NCBI GenBank assembly: GCA_965216585.1
Contig: CBDCGC010000003.1
Span: forward strand, 2,728,001 to 2,792,000
Reading direction: 5' to 3'
Source: CADEER01 sp965216585
GTDB taxonomy: Bacteria > Desulfobacterota > Binatia > HRBIN30 > CADEER01
Length of the DNA stretch: 64,000 bases
Shown: positions 26,204-34,842 of the stretch, piece after piece
Position numbering within the stretch: the first letter of the stretch is position 1
How the letters are laid out: the number at the start of each line of letters is the position of its first letter
Translations under genes and position numbers: made by a program
The notes under the pieces: model-generated
What the model was told of the DNA's origin: nothing
Database searches by the model: none
Seen by the model: only the letters and a program-made list of their open reading frames with translations

Positions 26204-28102
26204 TCAGCCGCGCACTTTGCGGACGTCGCCGACGCGCATGGTGAAGCCGCTGCGGTCGAAGTAGGTGAGCAGGGCAATGCTGAACTTTCGACTCGCGCCG
26301 ATCAGGTCGCGCAGGGTGCGGGCGTCGATCTCGCCGTGCTGGCTGGCGTGCTGGCGGACGACGTCGCGCACTCGCTCGAGCACGGTTTCGCTGTAGACGA
26401 GCTTGGCGTCGACGCGTCGGGCGCGGCCGTCGCGCTCGAGGTGGTCGATGCAGACCTCGACCTCGTCGCTGGACAGCGACAACGTCACCGCCAGATCGCC
26501 GACGGCTGGCGGTTGGAAAGCTGCCTCGTCGAGGAGGCGCAACAACCGGTCGGCGTCTTCTCGCTCTGCGGTGCCGACCTCGACCGCGTGCCGGGGCAAC
26601 CGAAGCGTGGAATCGTCGCGCACCACCACGCCGTCGCTGGCGAGGCGTGCGACGACGGCGCGAAAGATCTTGGCGGGTACACCGGCGGCGCAGCGCGAGT
26701 GCAGCGATTCCATCTCCATTCCCGGTTGCCGCGGTTGGTCTGCGTGAAACGACTCGAGAGTCTGCGCGACCTGCTCCTTGAGAGCTGACCATGCGACCGC
26801 CGTGGCATAGGCGTCGGCCTGATCGCTGTCGGGGAAACGAAAAACGCTGCTGCGCTTGGCGAGCAGACGTTGGACGTCGCGGCGGCGCAGATTGGCTGCG
26901 GCCGCCAGTGTATCGGTAGTGACGATGGGTGTGAGCTGTAGCTCGAGCAGAGTGTCGAGCTGATCTTCCGGTGCGGCGCTGCGGTGCAGCTTTTCGAGCG
27001 CTGCGAGTCGCGGATCGCTGCGCTTGCGCGGGCGCTGGGCGAAGGGATAGAGCACGACGCCGCCGCCGATGGTGGCGCGCCCGGTTTCCTCGCGCAGGAT
27101 GAAGCGGTCGCCGCCGAACGCCGCGATGGCTTGGCGCAGTGCCAGTTGAACGTAAGCGCTCTGCTTGGCCGCCAGGGCGTCGCGACCGTCGAGATAGAGG
27201 ATCTTTGCCATGATTTCGGCGGTGCCGAGGTGGAGGCGGAGGTTGGCGTGCCGGCGCAACGGCTTGCCGACGGCGGGCCGCAGCTCGACGAAGGCATCGA
27301 AGCGGTCGGTGGTGCGGTCGAGGACGTCGTCGCAGACTACCTGACCGCGGCGTAGCTCAGCGGTTTCGACTCCGGCGAGGTTGAGAGCGACGCGTTGGCC
27401 GCGCTCGGCTCGCGACACCTCGCTGCCGTGTACCTGGACACCGCGCACGCGCGCTCGTGCGGCGCCGGGGAGAATCCGCACCTGTTGTCCGCTCTGCACG
27501 CTGCCGGCACTGGCCGTTCCGGTGACGACGCTTCCGTGACCGTGCATGGTGAACGAACGGTCGACCGGCATGCGGAACAATCCGCGCGCCGGCGATTCCC
27601 GGAAGTGCTCGATTTCCTCTGCCACTGCCTGGCGCAGCTCGTCGAGCCCTTCGCCGCTGAGCGAGGACACTTCGCGCACGGCCGCCGCCTCGAGGGCGGT
27701 GCCGTCGACGAGGATTTCGATCTCCTCGCGTACCTCGCGCCGCCGTGCCGGGTCGGCGAGGTCGACTTTGGTGATGACGACGATACCACGCCGCGTGCCG
27801 AGCAGATGGATGATGTCGAGATGTTCCTCGGTTTGCGGCATGACGCCGTCGTCGGCGGCGACGACGAGGAGTACCAGATCGATCCCGTGGGCGCCGGCCA
27901 ACATGTTGCGAATGAAGCGCTCGTGCCCGGGCACGTCGACGATACCGACTCTTTGGCCCGCCATGTCGAGCCACGCGAAACCGATGTCGATCGAGATGCC
28001 GCGCTCTTTCTCTTCGCGCAGTCGATCGGTTTCGATACCGGTGAGCGCTCGGATGAGCTCGGTCTTGCCGTGGTCGATGTGGCCGGCGGTGCCGATGATC
28101 AT
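26204..28102 (-). CDS. selB: Selenocysteine-specific elongation factor
   Basis: A 632-residue GTPase that brings Sec-tRNA to UGA codons next to a SECIS hairpin. G1 is GHIDHGKT, followed by DVPGHERF, then TKVD. The EF-Tu-like domains II and III come next, then four C-terminal winged-helix domains that bind SECIS RNA (about residues 370-632, ending VGDVRKVRG). The ATG at 28102 is fixed by the MIIGTAGHIDHGKT start, four bases after selA. selA-selB are clearly one operon. This implies the organism makes selenoproteins. Confidence 0.96.
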   Translation of the reverse strand: MIIGTAGHIDHGKTELIRALTGIETDRLREEKERGISIDIGFAWLDMAGQRVGIVDVPGHERFIRNMLAGAHGIDLVLLVVAADDGVMPQTEEHLDIIHLLGTRRGIVVITKVDLADPARRREVREEIEILVDGTALEAAAVREVSSLSGEGLDELRQAVAEEIEHFRESPARGLFRMPVDRSFTMHGHGSVVTGTASAGSVQSGQQVRILPGAARARVRGVQVHGSEVSRAERGQRVALNLAGVETAELRRGQVVCDDVLDRTTDRFDAFVELRPAVGKPLRRHANLRLHLGTAEIMAKILYLDGRDALAAKQSAYVQLALRQAIAAFGGDRFILREETGRATIGGGVVLYPFAQRPRKRSDPRLAALEKLHRSAAPEDQLDTLLELQLTPIVTTDTLAAAANLRRRDVQRLLAKRSSVFRFPDSDQADAYATAVAWSALKEQVAQTLESFHADQPRQPGMEMESLHSRCAAGVPAKIFRAVVARLASDGVVVRDDSTLRLPRHAVEVGTAEREDADRLLRLLDEAAFQPPAVGDLAVTLSLSSDEVEVCIDHLERDGRARRVDAKLVYSETVLERVRDVVRQHASQHGEIDARTLRDLIGASRKFSIALLTYFDRSGFTMRVGDVRKVRG

Positions 28103-28106
28103 TGGA

Positions 28107-29504
28107 TCAGGTGGGGCCGGGGGCCGGCTCTTTGCCGCGCCGTGTGGGAACCAACGCCGCGGCGTCGTCGACACAGCGACAATCGAGCCACAGGCAATCG
28201 TCTTTGACACGGCCGATGATCGGCGGCTCGCTGCGTCGAAAGTCGGCGGCGATCTCACCTGCACCGCGTTGGTCGGCGGTGATGACGACGGCGGCGCTGG
28301 CGAGGGTCGCGGTCGGCTGCGCACCGCTGCCGATCTGTGACTGGCAGCGGCGCACGCCGACGTCGTAGCCGTCGCCGAGCGCAGCGCTGATCAGACGCGC
28401 CGCTGCGCTCGCCGTTTTCTCGATCTCGCTCGCCGGTCTGGTGAGGTAGCGCAGGGTCGGCAGATCGGCGCCGGGGTCGCCGCTCGTGCGGTAGAGACGC
28501 AGCGTCGCGTCGAGCGCTGCCAGGGTCATCTTGTCGCAGCGCAGGGCCCGCTTGAGAGGATTGCTCTGCATCAGCTCGACGGCCTCGCGCTTGCCGGCGA
28601 TGAGGCCGGCCTGCGGGCCGCCGAGCAGCTTGTCGCCGCTGAAGGTAACCGCGTCGGCGCCGCTGGCGACGCGCTCGGCGACGACCGGCTCGGCCGGCAG
28701 TCCGCGCTGCGAGAGATCGAGGAGGGCGCCGCTGCCGAGATCCTCGACCACCGGCACGGCGCTGCGCCGGCCGAGCTCGACCAGCTCCGCCAGCGAGACG
28801 TCAGCGGTGAAACCCTCGATCGCGTAGTTCGACGGGTGAACTTTCAGAAGCAATCCGGTGTCGGCACCGATGGCGCCGGCGTAGTCGGAGAGGTGCGTGC
28901 GGTTGGTCGTTCCCACCTCGCGCAGGTGCGCGCCACTGCTGGCGCAGATGTCGGGGATCCGAAACGAGCCGCCGATCTCGACCAGCTCACCGCGCGACAC
29001 GACGACTTCCTTGCCGCGTGCCAGCGTGTTGAGAGCGAGCAGCACGGCGGCGGCGTTGTTGTTGACGACGGCGACCGCCTCGGCCCCGGTCAGCGGCAAC
29101 AGATGGCGGGCGACGGCGTCGTCGCGCGAACCGCGCGAACCCGAATCGACGTCGTATTCGAGTGCGCACGGTGCACTGGCGACGCTCTCGATTGCGGCGA
29201 CCGCCTCTGGCGCCAACACGGCGCGACCGAGGTTGGTGTGCAATACGACGCCCGTGGCATTGACGACGCGCTGCGGTGCGCGGCGCGTTTTCTCGGTCAA
29301 CCGGTGCTCGAGACGGTCGGCCAGAGCGCTGACACTGAGATCGTCGCGCGTGCACCCAGAACGCCGGATCTCCTCGAGCAACGAGCGCAGCTCGGCAACG
29401 ATCATGTCGCGCGAATGAGTGCGCAGCAACGCAGCCACCGCATCAGAGGCGAGGATATTGTCGACTGATGGAATCGTCCGCAGGTGATTCGCCGTGCCGC
29501 CCAT
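28107..29504 (-). CDS. selA: L-seryl-tRNA(Sec) selenium transferase
   Basis: A 465-residue PLP enzyme that converts Ser-tRNA(Sec) to Sec-tRNA(Sec). The N-terminal tRNA-binding part starts IPSVDNILAS. VVNATGVVLHTNLGRA is diagnostic, and the PLP lysine is in FSGDKLLGGPQAG (about 293). Length and order match bacterial SelA. selB follows immediately. No tRNA-Sec gene or selD is visible in this window; the 248 bases upstream of the start contain no cloverleaf that I can fold. Confidence 0.96.
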   Translation of the reverse strand: MGGTANHLRTIPSVDNILASDAVAALLRTHSRDMIVAELRSLLEEIRRSGCTRDDLSVSALADRLEHRLTEKTRRAPQRVVNATGVVLHTNLGRAVLAPEAVAAIESVASAPCALEYDVDSGSRGSRDDAVARHLLPLTGAEAVAVVNNNAAAVLLALNTLARGKEVVVSRGELVEIGGSFRIPDICASSGAHLREVGTTNRTHLSDYAGAIGADTGLLLKVHPSNYAIEGFTADVSLAELVELGRRSAVPVVEDLGSGALLDLSQRGLPAEPVVAERVASGADAVTFSGDKLLGGPQAGLIAGKREAVELMQSNPLKRALRCDKMTLAALDATLRLYRTSGDPGADLPTLRYLTRPASEIEKTASAAARLISAALGDGYDVGVRRCQSQIGSGAQPTATLASAAVVITADQRGAGEIAADFRRSEPPIIGRVKDDCLWLDCRCVDDAAALVPTRRGKEPAPGPT

Positions 29505-29752
29505 TGCAATCAGAACGATTGGTCAATCCGCGGTGCACTGCAAGCGCCCGTGTGTCAGCGACCGAGCGCCGTCAAACCGAGCCCCGTGCCCCCGGACCTG
29601 GCGAATGTCGCAGGTGACGAAGGGAAGCGCGCGCTCTTGCCGGGTTCATCGATTGGCAGTGGCGTTGGTCTCCGGTGGCTCGGATCGTTCGCCGCAGGTT
29701 TTTGATGAAATTGGAACGCGCTTGAAGTGATCGAGGCACTGCGTGAGGGTGG
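29505..29752. other. Divergent intergenic region between selA and cca
   Basis: 248 bases without a credible gene. It was examined on both strands for a selenocysteine tRNA, since selA/selB are adjacent; no T-arm (GGTTC-RA) with a matching TCA anticodon arm was found. Presumably it carries the promoters of both operons. Confidence 0.5.
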
Positions 29753-31117
29753 ATGGCAATGGGTGAGAACGAAGGTACTTCAGCCGAGACTGCGGCGCGG
29801 AGCGTCGTGGATCGCTTGCGCGGTGCCGGGTTTACGGCCCTCTACGCCGGCGGCTGTGTGCGCGATCGGCTGCTGGGGGAGGAGCCCAGCGACTACGACG
29901 TCGCCACCGATGCCGAGCCTGGCGAGGTGCGCCGCCTGTTCGAACGCACGGTGCCGGTGGGTGAGAGCTTCGGCGTCGTGCTGGTGCTGCTCGGCGAGCA
30001 GACCATCGAGGTGGCGCGGTTCCGCACCGACGAAGAGTACCGCGATGGCCGCCGGCCGGTGGGGGTTGGCGCCGCCTCGCCGCAGGACGACGCGCAGCGG
30101 CGTGATTTCACGATCAATGGCATGTTCTACGACCCGCAGGCCGGTGAAATCATCGACTACGTCGGCGGCAGGGACGATCTGGCGGCCGGCGTCGTGCGGG
30201 CGATCGGCGATGCCGGCGAACGCTTCGCCGAGGATCGCCTGCGCATGTTGCGGGCGGTGCGCTTTGCCGCGCGCCTCGGTTTCGACATCGACACGGCGAC
30301 GATGGCGGCGATGCGGGAGAATGCGCCGACGCTGACGGCGATTGCCTGGGAACGCATCGGCGACGAGGTCGTGCGCATCCTTCGCGAAGGCAACGCCCGG
30401 CGCGGCTTCGAGCTGCTCGACGACAGCGGTCTGCTGGCCGTCGTGCTGCCCGAGGTTGCCGCCATGCACGGCGTCGAGCAGTCGCCCGATCACCATCCGG
30501 AGGGCGATGTGTTCGAGCACACGATGCGCCTGCTCGCCGGCCTCGACGAGCTCGAGAGGCCGAGTGAGTCGCTGGCGCTCGGCGCCTTGTTGCACGACGT
30601 GTCGAAACGCGAGTGCGCCGCACGCAAGGGCGATCGCATCACGTTCTACGGACACGCCGAAGTCGGTGAGAAACGCGCGATTGAAGTCTGCAAGAGGCTG
30701 CGGCGCAGCTCGGCGGTTTGGGAGAGGGTTGGCTACCTGGTGCGCAACCACCTGCGAACGGTTTCAGCGCGCGACATGCGGCGGTCGACCCTGCGCCGCT
30801 TTCTCTCCGAAGACGGCGTCGACGAGCTGCTCGAGCTCTGCCGGCTCGATGCGCTCGCTTCGAGCGGGGATCTCTCTTCGTACGAGTACTGCATCGAGCA
30901 GTTGGCGATGTTCGACGCCGAACCAATCCGCCCTACACCGTTGCTGAACGGCCACGATCTGCTGGCACTGGGTTGGCAGGCCGGGCCGCGTCTCGGCGCG
31001 ATCCTGAAAGCCGTCGAGGATCTTCAGCTCGAGGGCGAGATCCGCACCCGGGACGAGGCGTTGGCCTGGGTACGCGCCAACGCCGGCACCGACGACAGGC
31101 AGGAACGCTCGCCGTGA
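29753..31117 (+). CDS. cca: CCA tRNA nucleotidyltransferase / poly(A) polymerase family with HD domain
   Basis: A 454-residue class II tRNA nucleotidyltransferase, which adds or repairs the 3' CCA of tRNAs. The head domain has YAGGCVRDRLLGEEPSDYDVATDA with the two catalytic aspartates (DYD). RRDFTINGMFYDP and ERFAEDRLRMLRAVRFAARLGF (RNA-binding site) follow. A C-terminal HD hydrolase domain is present (HTMRLLAGL, LGALLHDVSK). The ATG at 29753 is the first possible start; the ATG at 29759 is nearly as good. The stop overlaps the GTG of the HNH gene (GTGA). A pure poly(A) polymerase cannot be excluded. Confidence 0.9.
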   Translation: MAMGENEGTSAETAARSVVDRLRGAGFTALYAGGCVRDRLLGEEPSDYDVATDAEPGEVRRLFERTVPVGESFGVVLVLLGEQTIEVARFRTDEEYRDGRRPVGVGAASPQDDAQRRDFTINGMFYDPQAGEIIDYVGGRDDLAAGVVRAIGDAGERFAEDRLRMLRAVRFAARLGFDIDTATMAAMRENAPTLTAIAWERIGDEVVRILREGNARRGFELLDDSGLLAVVLPEVAAMHGVEQSPDHHPEGDVFEHTMRLLAGLDELERPSESLALGALLHDVSKRECAARKGDRITFYGHAEVGEKRAIEVCKRLRRSSAVWERVGYLVRNHLRTVSARDMRRSTLRRFLSEDGVDELLELCRLDALASSGDLSSYEYCIEQLAMFDAEPIRPTPLLNGHDLLALGWQAGPRLGAILKAVEDLQLEGEIRTRDEALAWVRANAGTDDRQERSP

Positions 31118-31416
31118 ATCAGGGATTCCTCGTCGAAGTCGACGACGCGACTCTGAAGCGCGAGCGAGCCAAGGCACGCCAGTTGCGGGGGTCGACCTGG
31201 TGGCAGCGCAAGTGTTCGGCGGGGATCTGCCACTACTGCGGAGACGACGTCGGCGCCAAAGCCCTCACCATGGACCACCTCATCCCCTTGGTGCGCGGCG
31301 GCCGGTCGAACAAGGGCAACCTCGTCCCAGCATGCAAGAAGTGCAACAGCGACAAGAAACATCAGCTCGCCCACGAATGGCGAGCGGCGAAAGGAAACTC
31401 GGGTGACGGAGGCTAG
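31114..31416 (+). CDS. Small HNH endonuclease coupled to cca
   Basis: A 100-residue single-domain HNH nuclease. Zinc pairs are C39-x2-C42 and C74-x2-C77; the catalytic-fold residues are D54-H55, N69 and N78. The GTG start at 31114 overlaps the cca stop by four bases, so it is translationally coupled. It has no DNA-recognition domain and belongs to no visible restriction or phage module. Stand-alone HNH proteins of this kind are common and poorly understood. A role on tRNA or DNA damage is only suggested by the coupling. Confidence 0.85.
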   Translation: MNQGFLVEVDDATLKRERAKARQLRGSTWWQRKCSAGICHYCGDDVGAKALTMDHLIPLVRGGRSNKGNLVPACKKCNSDKKHQLAHEWRAAKGNSGDGG

Positions 31417-31452
31417 TTGAACAGCGTCTTTCTCACAGACAGGGGGTAAACG

Positions 31453-32088
31453 ATGAAAGTGTTTGCGATGGTTTCTTCGCTGGTGTTGTTGGTTCTCGGA
31501 GGGCCGGTTCACGCCCAGCGTTTCATGCTCATGGGGGACTCGATTCAAGCGGGCACGGGTTTGTCGGACAAAACCAAGCTCGCGGCGCATCAGTTGGCGG
31601 CGAATACCAATACGGTGATCCACAATTTCTCCAGTCCGGGGGCAAGAATCAGCGATGCGGGAATTCTGGCTGGCATGACGCACGATGGGCCCTGTGTGTC
31701 TTCGGTTTACGGATTCTTTGGAATGAATGGTCTGATCGTTGCCCTCGGTTCAAACGATTGGTCCAATGACACCGATATCCAGACTTTCGTTGAGGACTAT
31801 TTGAATCTGCTGGACACGATTCCCCCGGGTCTGCCCGTCGCTTGTATGACGCCGATCTGGCGCACTGACGAGAGCATTCCCAATGGCAGTGGTTTGACGC
31901 TGAATCACTTTCGCTACGGGGTCGCGATTGCTTGCGCTGTTCGCGGTCATGCATGGCTCGACGGGCGCAACGCGATTCCAAACGACCCTGCATACCTTGC
32001 GGATAGTGTGCACCCGAACGAAGCTGGCCACACGGCGATGGCGACATTCCTCGAAGACGAACTGACCAACCTCGGGTGGATCCAATAG
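31453..32088 (+). CDS. Secreted SGNH/GDSL hydrolase
   Basis: A 211-residue exported esterase-like protein. The signal peptide ends at PVHAQ (about residue 22). Block I is LMGDSIQAGTG with the nucleophilic Ser, the Gly block is SSPGARI, the Asn block is VALGSNDWS, and the terminal block is DSVHPNEAGH with catalytic Asp and His. All four SGNH residues are present. The ATG has AGGGGGTAAAC just upstream. Base composition is visibly more A/T-rich than the neighbours, possibly a sign of acquisition. Substrate (polysaccharide ester or lipid) unknown. Confidence 0.85.
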   Translation: MKVFAMVSSLVLLVLGGPVHAQRFMLMGDSIQAGTGLSDKTKLAAHQLAANTNTVIHNFSSPGARISDAGILAGMTHDGPCVSSVYGFFGMNGLIVALGSNDWSNDTDIQTFVEDYLNLLDTIPPGLPVACMTPIWRTDESIPNGSGLTLNHFRYGVAIACAVRGHAWLDGRNAIPNDPAYLADSVHPNEAGHTAMATFLEDELTNLGWIQ

Positions 32089-32113
32089 TTGCGGCCAAGA
32101 GATAGCGTGCCCG

Positions 32114-32992
32114 TTAGCTCTGCTGGCCGCGTCGTAGCTCGCGGTAGGAGACGAGATCGACGCCCCTCCTCGCCACTGCGGCGCGGACGCGCGGGCTGGT
32201 GAGGGCGGCGAGCTCGATGTCGCCGCGGTAGTGGGCCGGTCGCCAGCGGGTTGCCTCTTCATCGGCGACGGCTGGGTGACAGTAGATCTCCGTCGTGCCG
32301 GATTGCAGGGTCTCGACGATGTGGAGCAGGTAGTCCTCGCTGACCTGGCCGGTCTGGTGCAGGCCGTAGATGGAATCGGCATGCGCGATCCCCTTTTCCC
32401 GGGCCCGTACGCTCGCGAGCCGGGCGAGAGCGGAGAATACGGCCGCCTCGGCAAACTTGCGGCCGGCGTCGGTGCGATCGTAGCGCAGTGCCGGCCCAAC
32501 GGCCTCGCGGGTGAGGCGGATGGCGCCGATGTCGTGGCGGGTGGCGACGTCGAGGACGATCGGCAGAACGGCGGGGTGCATGTGGATGTTCAGATGGCCG
32601 TCGATGTGAGACGGGCGAACACCGGTGGCGATGAGTTTTTCGACCTGCGCCTCGACCTCCCGCCGCAATTGCTCGCGAATGCGCGGCTGGAAGTAGTAGC
32701 GGATGCCGGTGAGGACCGGCTGATCGTCGAAGCGGCCGCTGGCGTCGACGAGATCTGGGATTTCCTCACGGCTGAGTGTGGCGTGTCCCTGGACGAGCAC
32801 GAGGTGCAATCCGACGCCGAGGCTGGGGTTCTCGGCGGCCAGCGCGGCCGCTTCATCGACTGCGGCGCCGTTCACCATCAGGCTGGTGTTGGTGAGAATT
32901 CCGTTGCGGTGGGCGTCGATGATGGCCGCGTTTACCCCCGGCGACATGCCGAAGTCGTCGGCCGAGACGATGAGCTCGAGGGCGGCTGTCAC
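32114..32992 (-). CDS. hpnK: ChbG/HpnK family deacetylase
   Basis: A 292-residue YdjC/ChbG-fold hydrolase, closest in pattern to HpnK, the hopanoid-associated branch. Metal motifs: SADDFGMSPGVN at the N-terminus, HIDGHLNIHMHP in the middle, and IYCHPAVAD near the C-terminus. Likely deacetylates an N-acetylated sugar on a glycoconjugate. The GTG at 32992 places the conserved motif eight residues in; a TTG at 33022 would extend it by ten residues. No squalene-hopene cyclase or other hpn gene is present in the window, so the hopanoid link rests on family resemblance. Confidence 0.78.
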   Translation of the reverse strand: MTAALELIVSADDFGMSPGVNAAIIDAHRNGILTNTSLMVNGAAVDEAAALAAENPSLGVGLHLVLVQGHATLSREEIPDLVDASGRFDDQPVLTGIRYYFQPRIREQLRREVEAQVEKLIATGVRPSHIDGHLNIHMHPAVLPIVLDVATRHDIGAIRLTREAVGPALRYDRTDAGRKFAEAAVFSALARLASVRAREKGIAHADSIYGLHQTGQVSEDYLLHIVETLQSGTTEIYCHPAVADEEATRWRPAHYRGDIELAALTSPRVRAAVARRGVDLVSYRELRRGQQS

Positions 32993-33018
32993 GGGTAGGC
33001 CAAGTTGGTTCGGCGGCG

Positions 33019-33034
33019 CCAAACAATCGTTTGG
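33019..33034. promoter_or_regulatory. Short inverted repeat in the hpnK/glpD divergent gap
   Basis: CCAAAC-AATC-GTTTGG, six-base arms. It lies between divergent hpnK and glpD, where a regulator of either gene could bind. It does not match the GlpR consensus. A weak promoter-like pair for glpD follows (TTGACT at 33048, TAGACT at 33069, spacing only 15). Confidence 0.3.
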
Positions 33035-33141
33035 GGCAAATGGTGGATTGACTTTCCCAAGGTGGAGTTAGACTTTGTCCAATTGCGTTGCCCGGTCAGT
33101 GTGTGGCAGCGCGTCGCTGTCTTTGCAATGGAGTTGAGCGA

Positions 33142-34842
33142 ATGACATCGCAGACCGACATGTCGGCGCAGGGCCGGCGGCGCAACGTGCAGCGCCTCGG
33201 CGAGGAGACCTTCGACGTCGTCATCGTCGGTGGTGGGGTCACCGGCGCCGGTATCGCCCGCGATGCGGCGTTGCGCGGCCTGCGAGTCGCCCTCGTCGAA
33301 CGGCGCGACTTTGCCGCCGGTACCAGCAGTCGCTCCTCGAAGCTGATTCACGGTGGCTTGCGATATCTGCAGCAGGGCGACGTCGGCCTGGTCCGCGAAT
33401 CGGGTGCCGAGCGCTATGTGATCCGGCGCCTGGCGCCACATCTGGCGATTCCGGTAAAAATGCTCTTCCCGCTGCTGAGCCGGCGCGAGTACGCCAAGTT
33501 GAGCGTCGGCCTGTGGACCTTCGACAAGTTGGCCGGCGTCGCCGAGGAAGAGCGGCACCGCCTGCTGACGCCGGAAGAGGCTCTGGAGATCGAGCCGCGG
33601 CTCTCCGACGACGAGCTCTACGGCGCCGCGCTACACTACGAGTATGTCACCGATGACGCCCGCCTGGTCATCGAGGTGATCAAGTCTGCGGTCAACCTCG
33701 GGGCGGTGGTTGCCAATCACGTCGAGGCCGTTGGATTCCGCGTCGAGGACGGCAAGATCACCGGTGTCGAAGCGCGCGACGCGCTCGGCGATGGCGAGGT
33801 CGTCGTCTCCGGTCGCGTCGTCATCAACGCCGCCGGACCGTGGGTGGACCGCGTTCGCCTGCTGAGTGAGCCGGACGGCGAGGCTCGCCTGCGTCTGACC
33901 AAGGGCGTGCACGTCGGGATTCCCACCAACCGCGTCGGGTTGTCCGGCATCGTCGTCATGAACGCCCGCGACAAGCGCGGTGTATTTGCCATTCCGCGCG
34001 GTGCCGTAACCTACCTCGGCACGACCGACACCGACTATCCGGAAATCGACGACTATCCGCAGGTGACCAGCGACGACGTCGACTATCTCATCGACGCCGC
34101 CAATCGCACCTTTCAACTGACCCAGCCGCTGACCAGCGATGACGTCGTCAACGCGTGGGCCGGCCTGCGCCCTCTCTTGCAGCAAGAGGGGAAGGAGCCG
34201 ACCGAGCTCTCGCGGCAGGATGAAATCATGACCAACGATGCCGGCTTGGTGTCGATCGCCGGTGGCAAGTTGACCACCTTTCGCTGCATGGCCGAGCGAG
34301 TCATGGATCTGGTGTGTGGCAAGTTGGTCGAAGCCGGGCAGAACCTGCCGCCGCCGATTGCGCTCAGCGACGAGCATCCGCTCAGTGGCGGTGAGACCGG
34401 CCTCGATCTGGCTCGCTTCGAAGACTATCTGGCCAGTCGTGTACGCGATGTGAAGCGGCCGGTCATCGAGCGGTTGGTCCGTCTCTACGGAAGCAATGCC
34501 ATTGCCATCGTCGACTGCATGGAGCGCGACCCGCAGCGGGCCAGACTGTACTCGCACACCAGCCTACTGACGCCGGCCGAGGTGGAGTACAACGTCAAGC
34601 ACGAAATGGCGATGACGCTGCAGGACGTCATGGAGCGCCGAACGCGGGCGTTGCTGTGGGAGCTCGACTGCGGGTCGGCAGTCGCCGAGCGCGTGTCGGA
34701 GACGATGGCGGCGCTGCTCGGCTGGGACGATATCCGGCGCGAGCGCGATCTCAACGAGTACCGCACGCTGGTCGATGTGTTGCGGGCGCCGGTGGTCGAA
34801 GCGGATGCGGTCGAAGAGGTAGCGCAGGCGGCGCATGGCTGA
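33142..34842 (+). CDS. glpD: Aerobic glycerol-3-phosphate dehydrogenase
   Basis: A 566-residue FAD enzyme that oxidises sn-glycerol 3-phosphate to DHAP at the membrane and feeds the quinone pool. FAD motif is VVIVGGGVTGAGIARDAALRG (about 26-46), followed by the family signature SSRSSKLIHGGLRYL. SIAGGKLTTFR and the C-terminal helical cap (about 430-566) are typical. The ATG at 33142 has GGAG eight bases upstream. Its last eight bases overlap the next gene. First gene of a glycerol-phosphate operon with an alkyl-DHAP-synthase-like enzyme and glycerol kinase. Confidence 0.94.
   Translation: MTSQTDMSAQGRRRNVQRLGEETFDVVIVGGGVTGAGIARDAALRGLRVALVERRDFAAGTSSRSSKLIHGGLRYLQQGDVGLVRESGAERYVIRRLAPHLAIPVKMLFPLLSRREYAKLSVGLWTFDKLAGVAEEERHRLLTPEEALEIEPRLSDDELYGAALHYEYVTDDARLVIEVIKSAVNLGAVVANHVEAVGFRVEDGKITGVEARDALGDGEVVVSGRVVINAAGPWVDRVRLLSEPDGEARLRLTKGVHVGIPTNRVGLSGIVVMNARDKRGVFAIPRGAVTYLGTTDTDYPEIDDYPQVTSDDVDYLIDAANRTFQLTQPLTSDDVVNAWAGLRPLLQQEGKEPTELSRQDEIMTNDAGLVSIAGGKLTTFRCMAERVMDLVCGKLVEAGQNLPPPIALSDEHPLSGGETGLDLARFEDYLASRVRDVKRPVIERLVRLYGSNAIAIVDCMERDPQRARLYSHTSLLTPAEVEYNVKHEMAMTLQDVMERRTRALLWELDCGSAVAERVSETMAALLGWDDIRRERDLNEYRTLVDVLRAPVVEADAVEEVAQAAHG

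Noticed and set aside
25499..26788. 429-codon open frame on the plus strand
   Set aside because: Antisense to DUF1499 and selB, both of which have clear motifs; no domain or ribosome site of its own.
29505..29752. Selenocysteine tRNA next to selA
   Set aside because: A D-arm-like CTCCGGTGG stretch near 29670 caught the eye, but no matching acceptor stem, T-arm or TCA anticodon arm could be folded.
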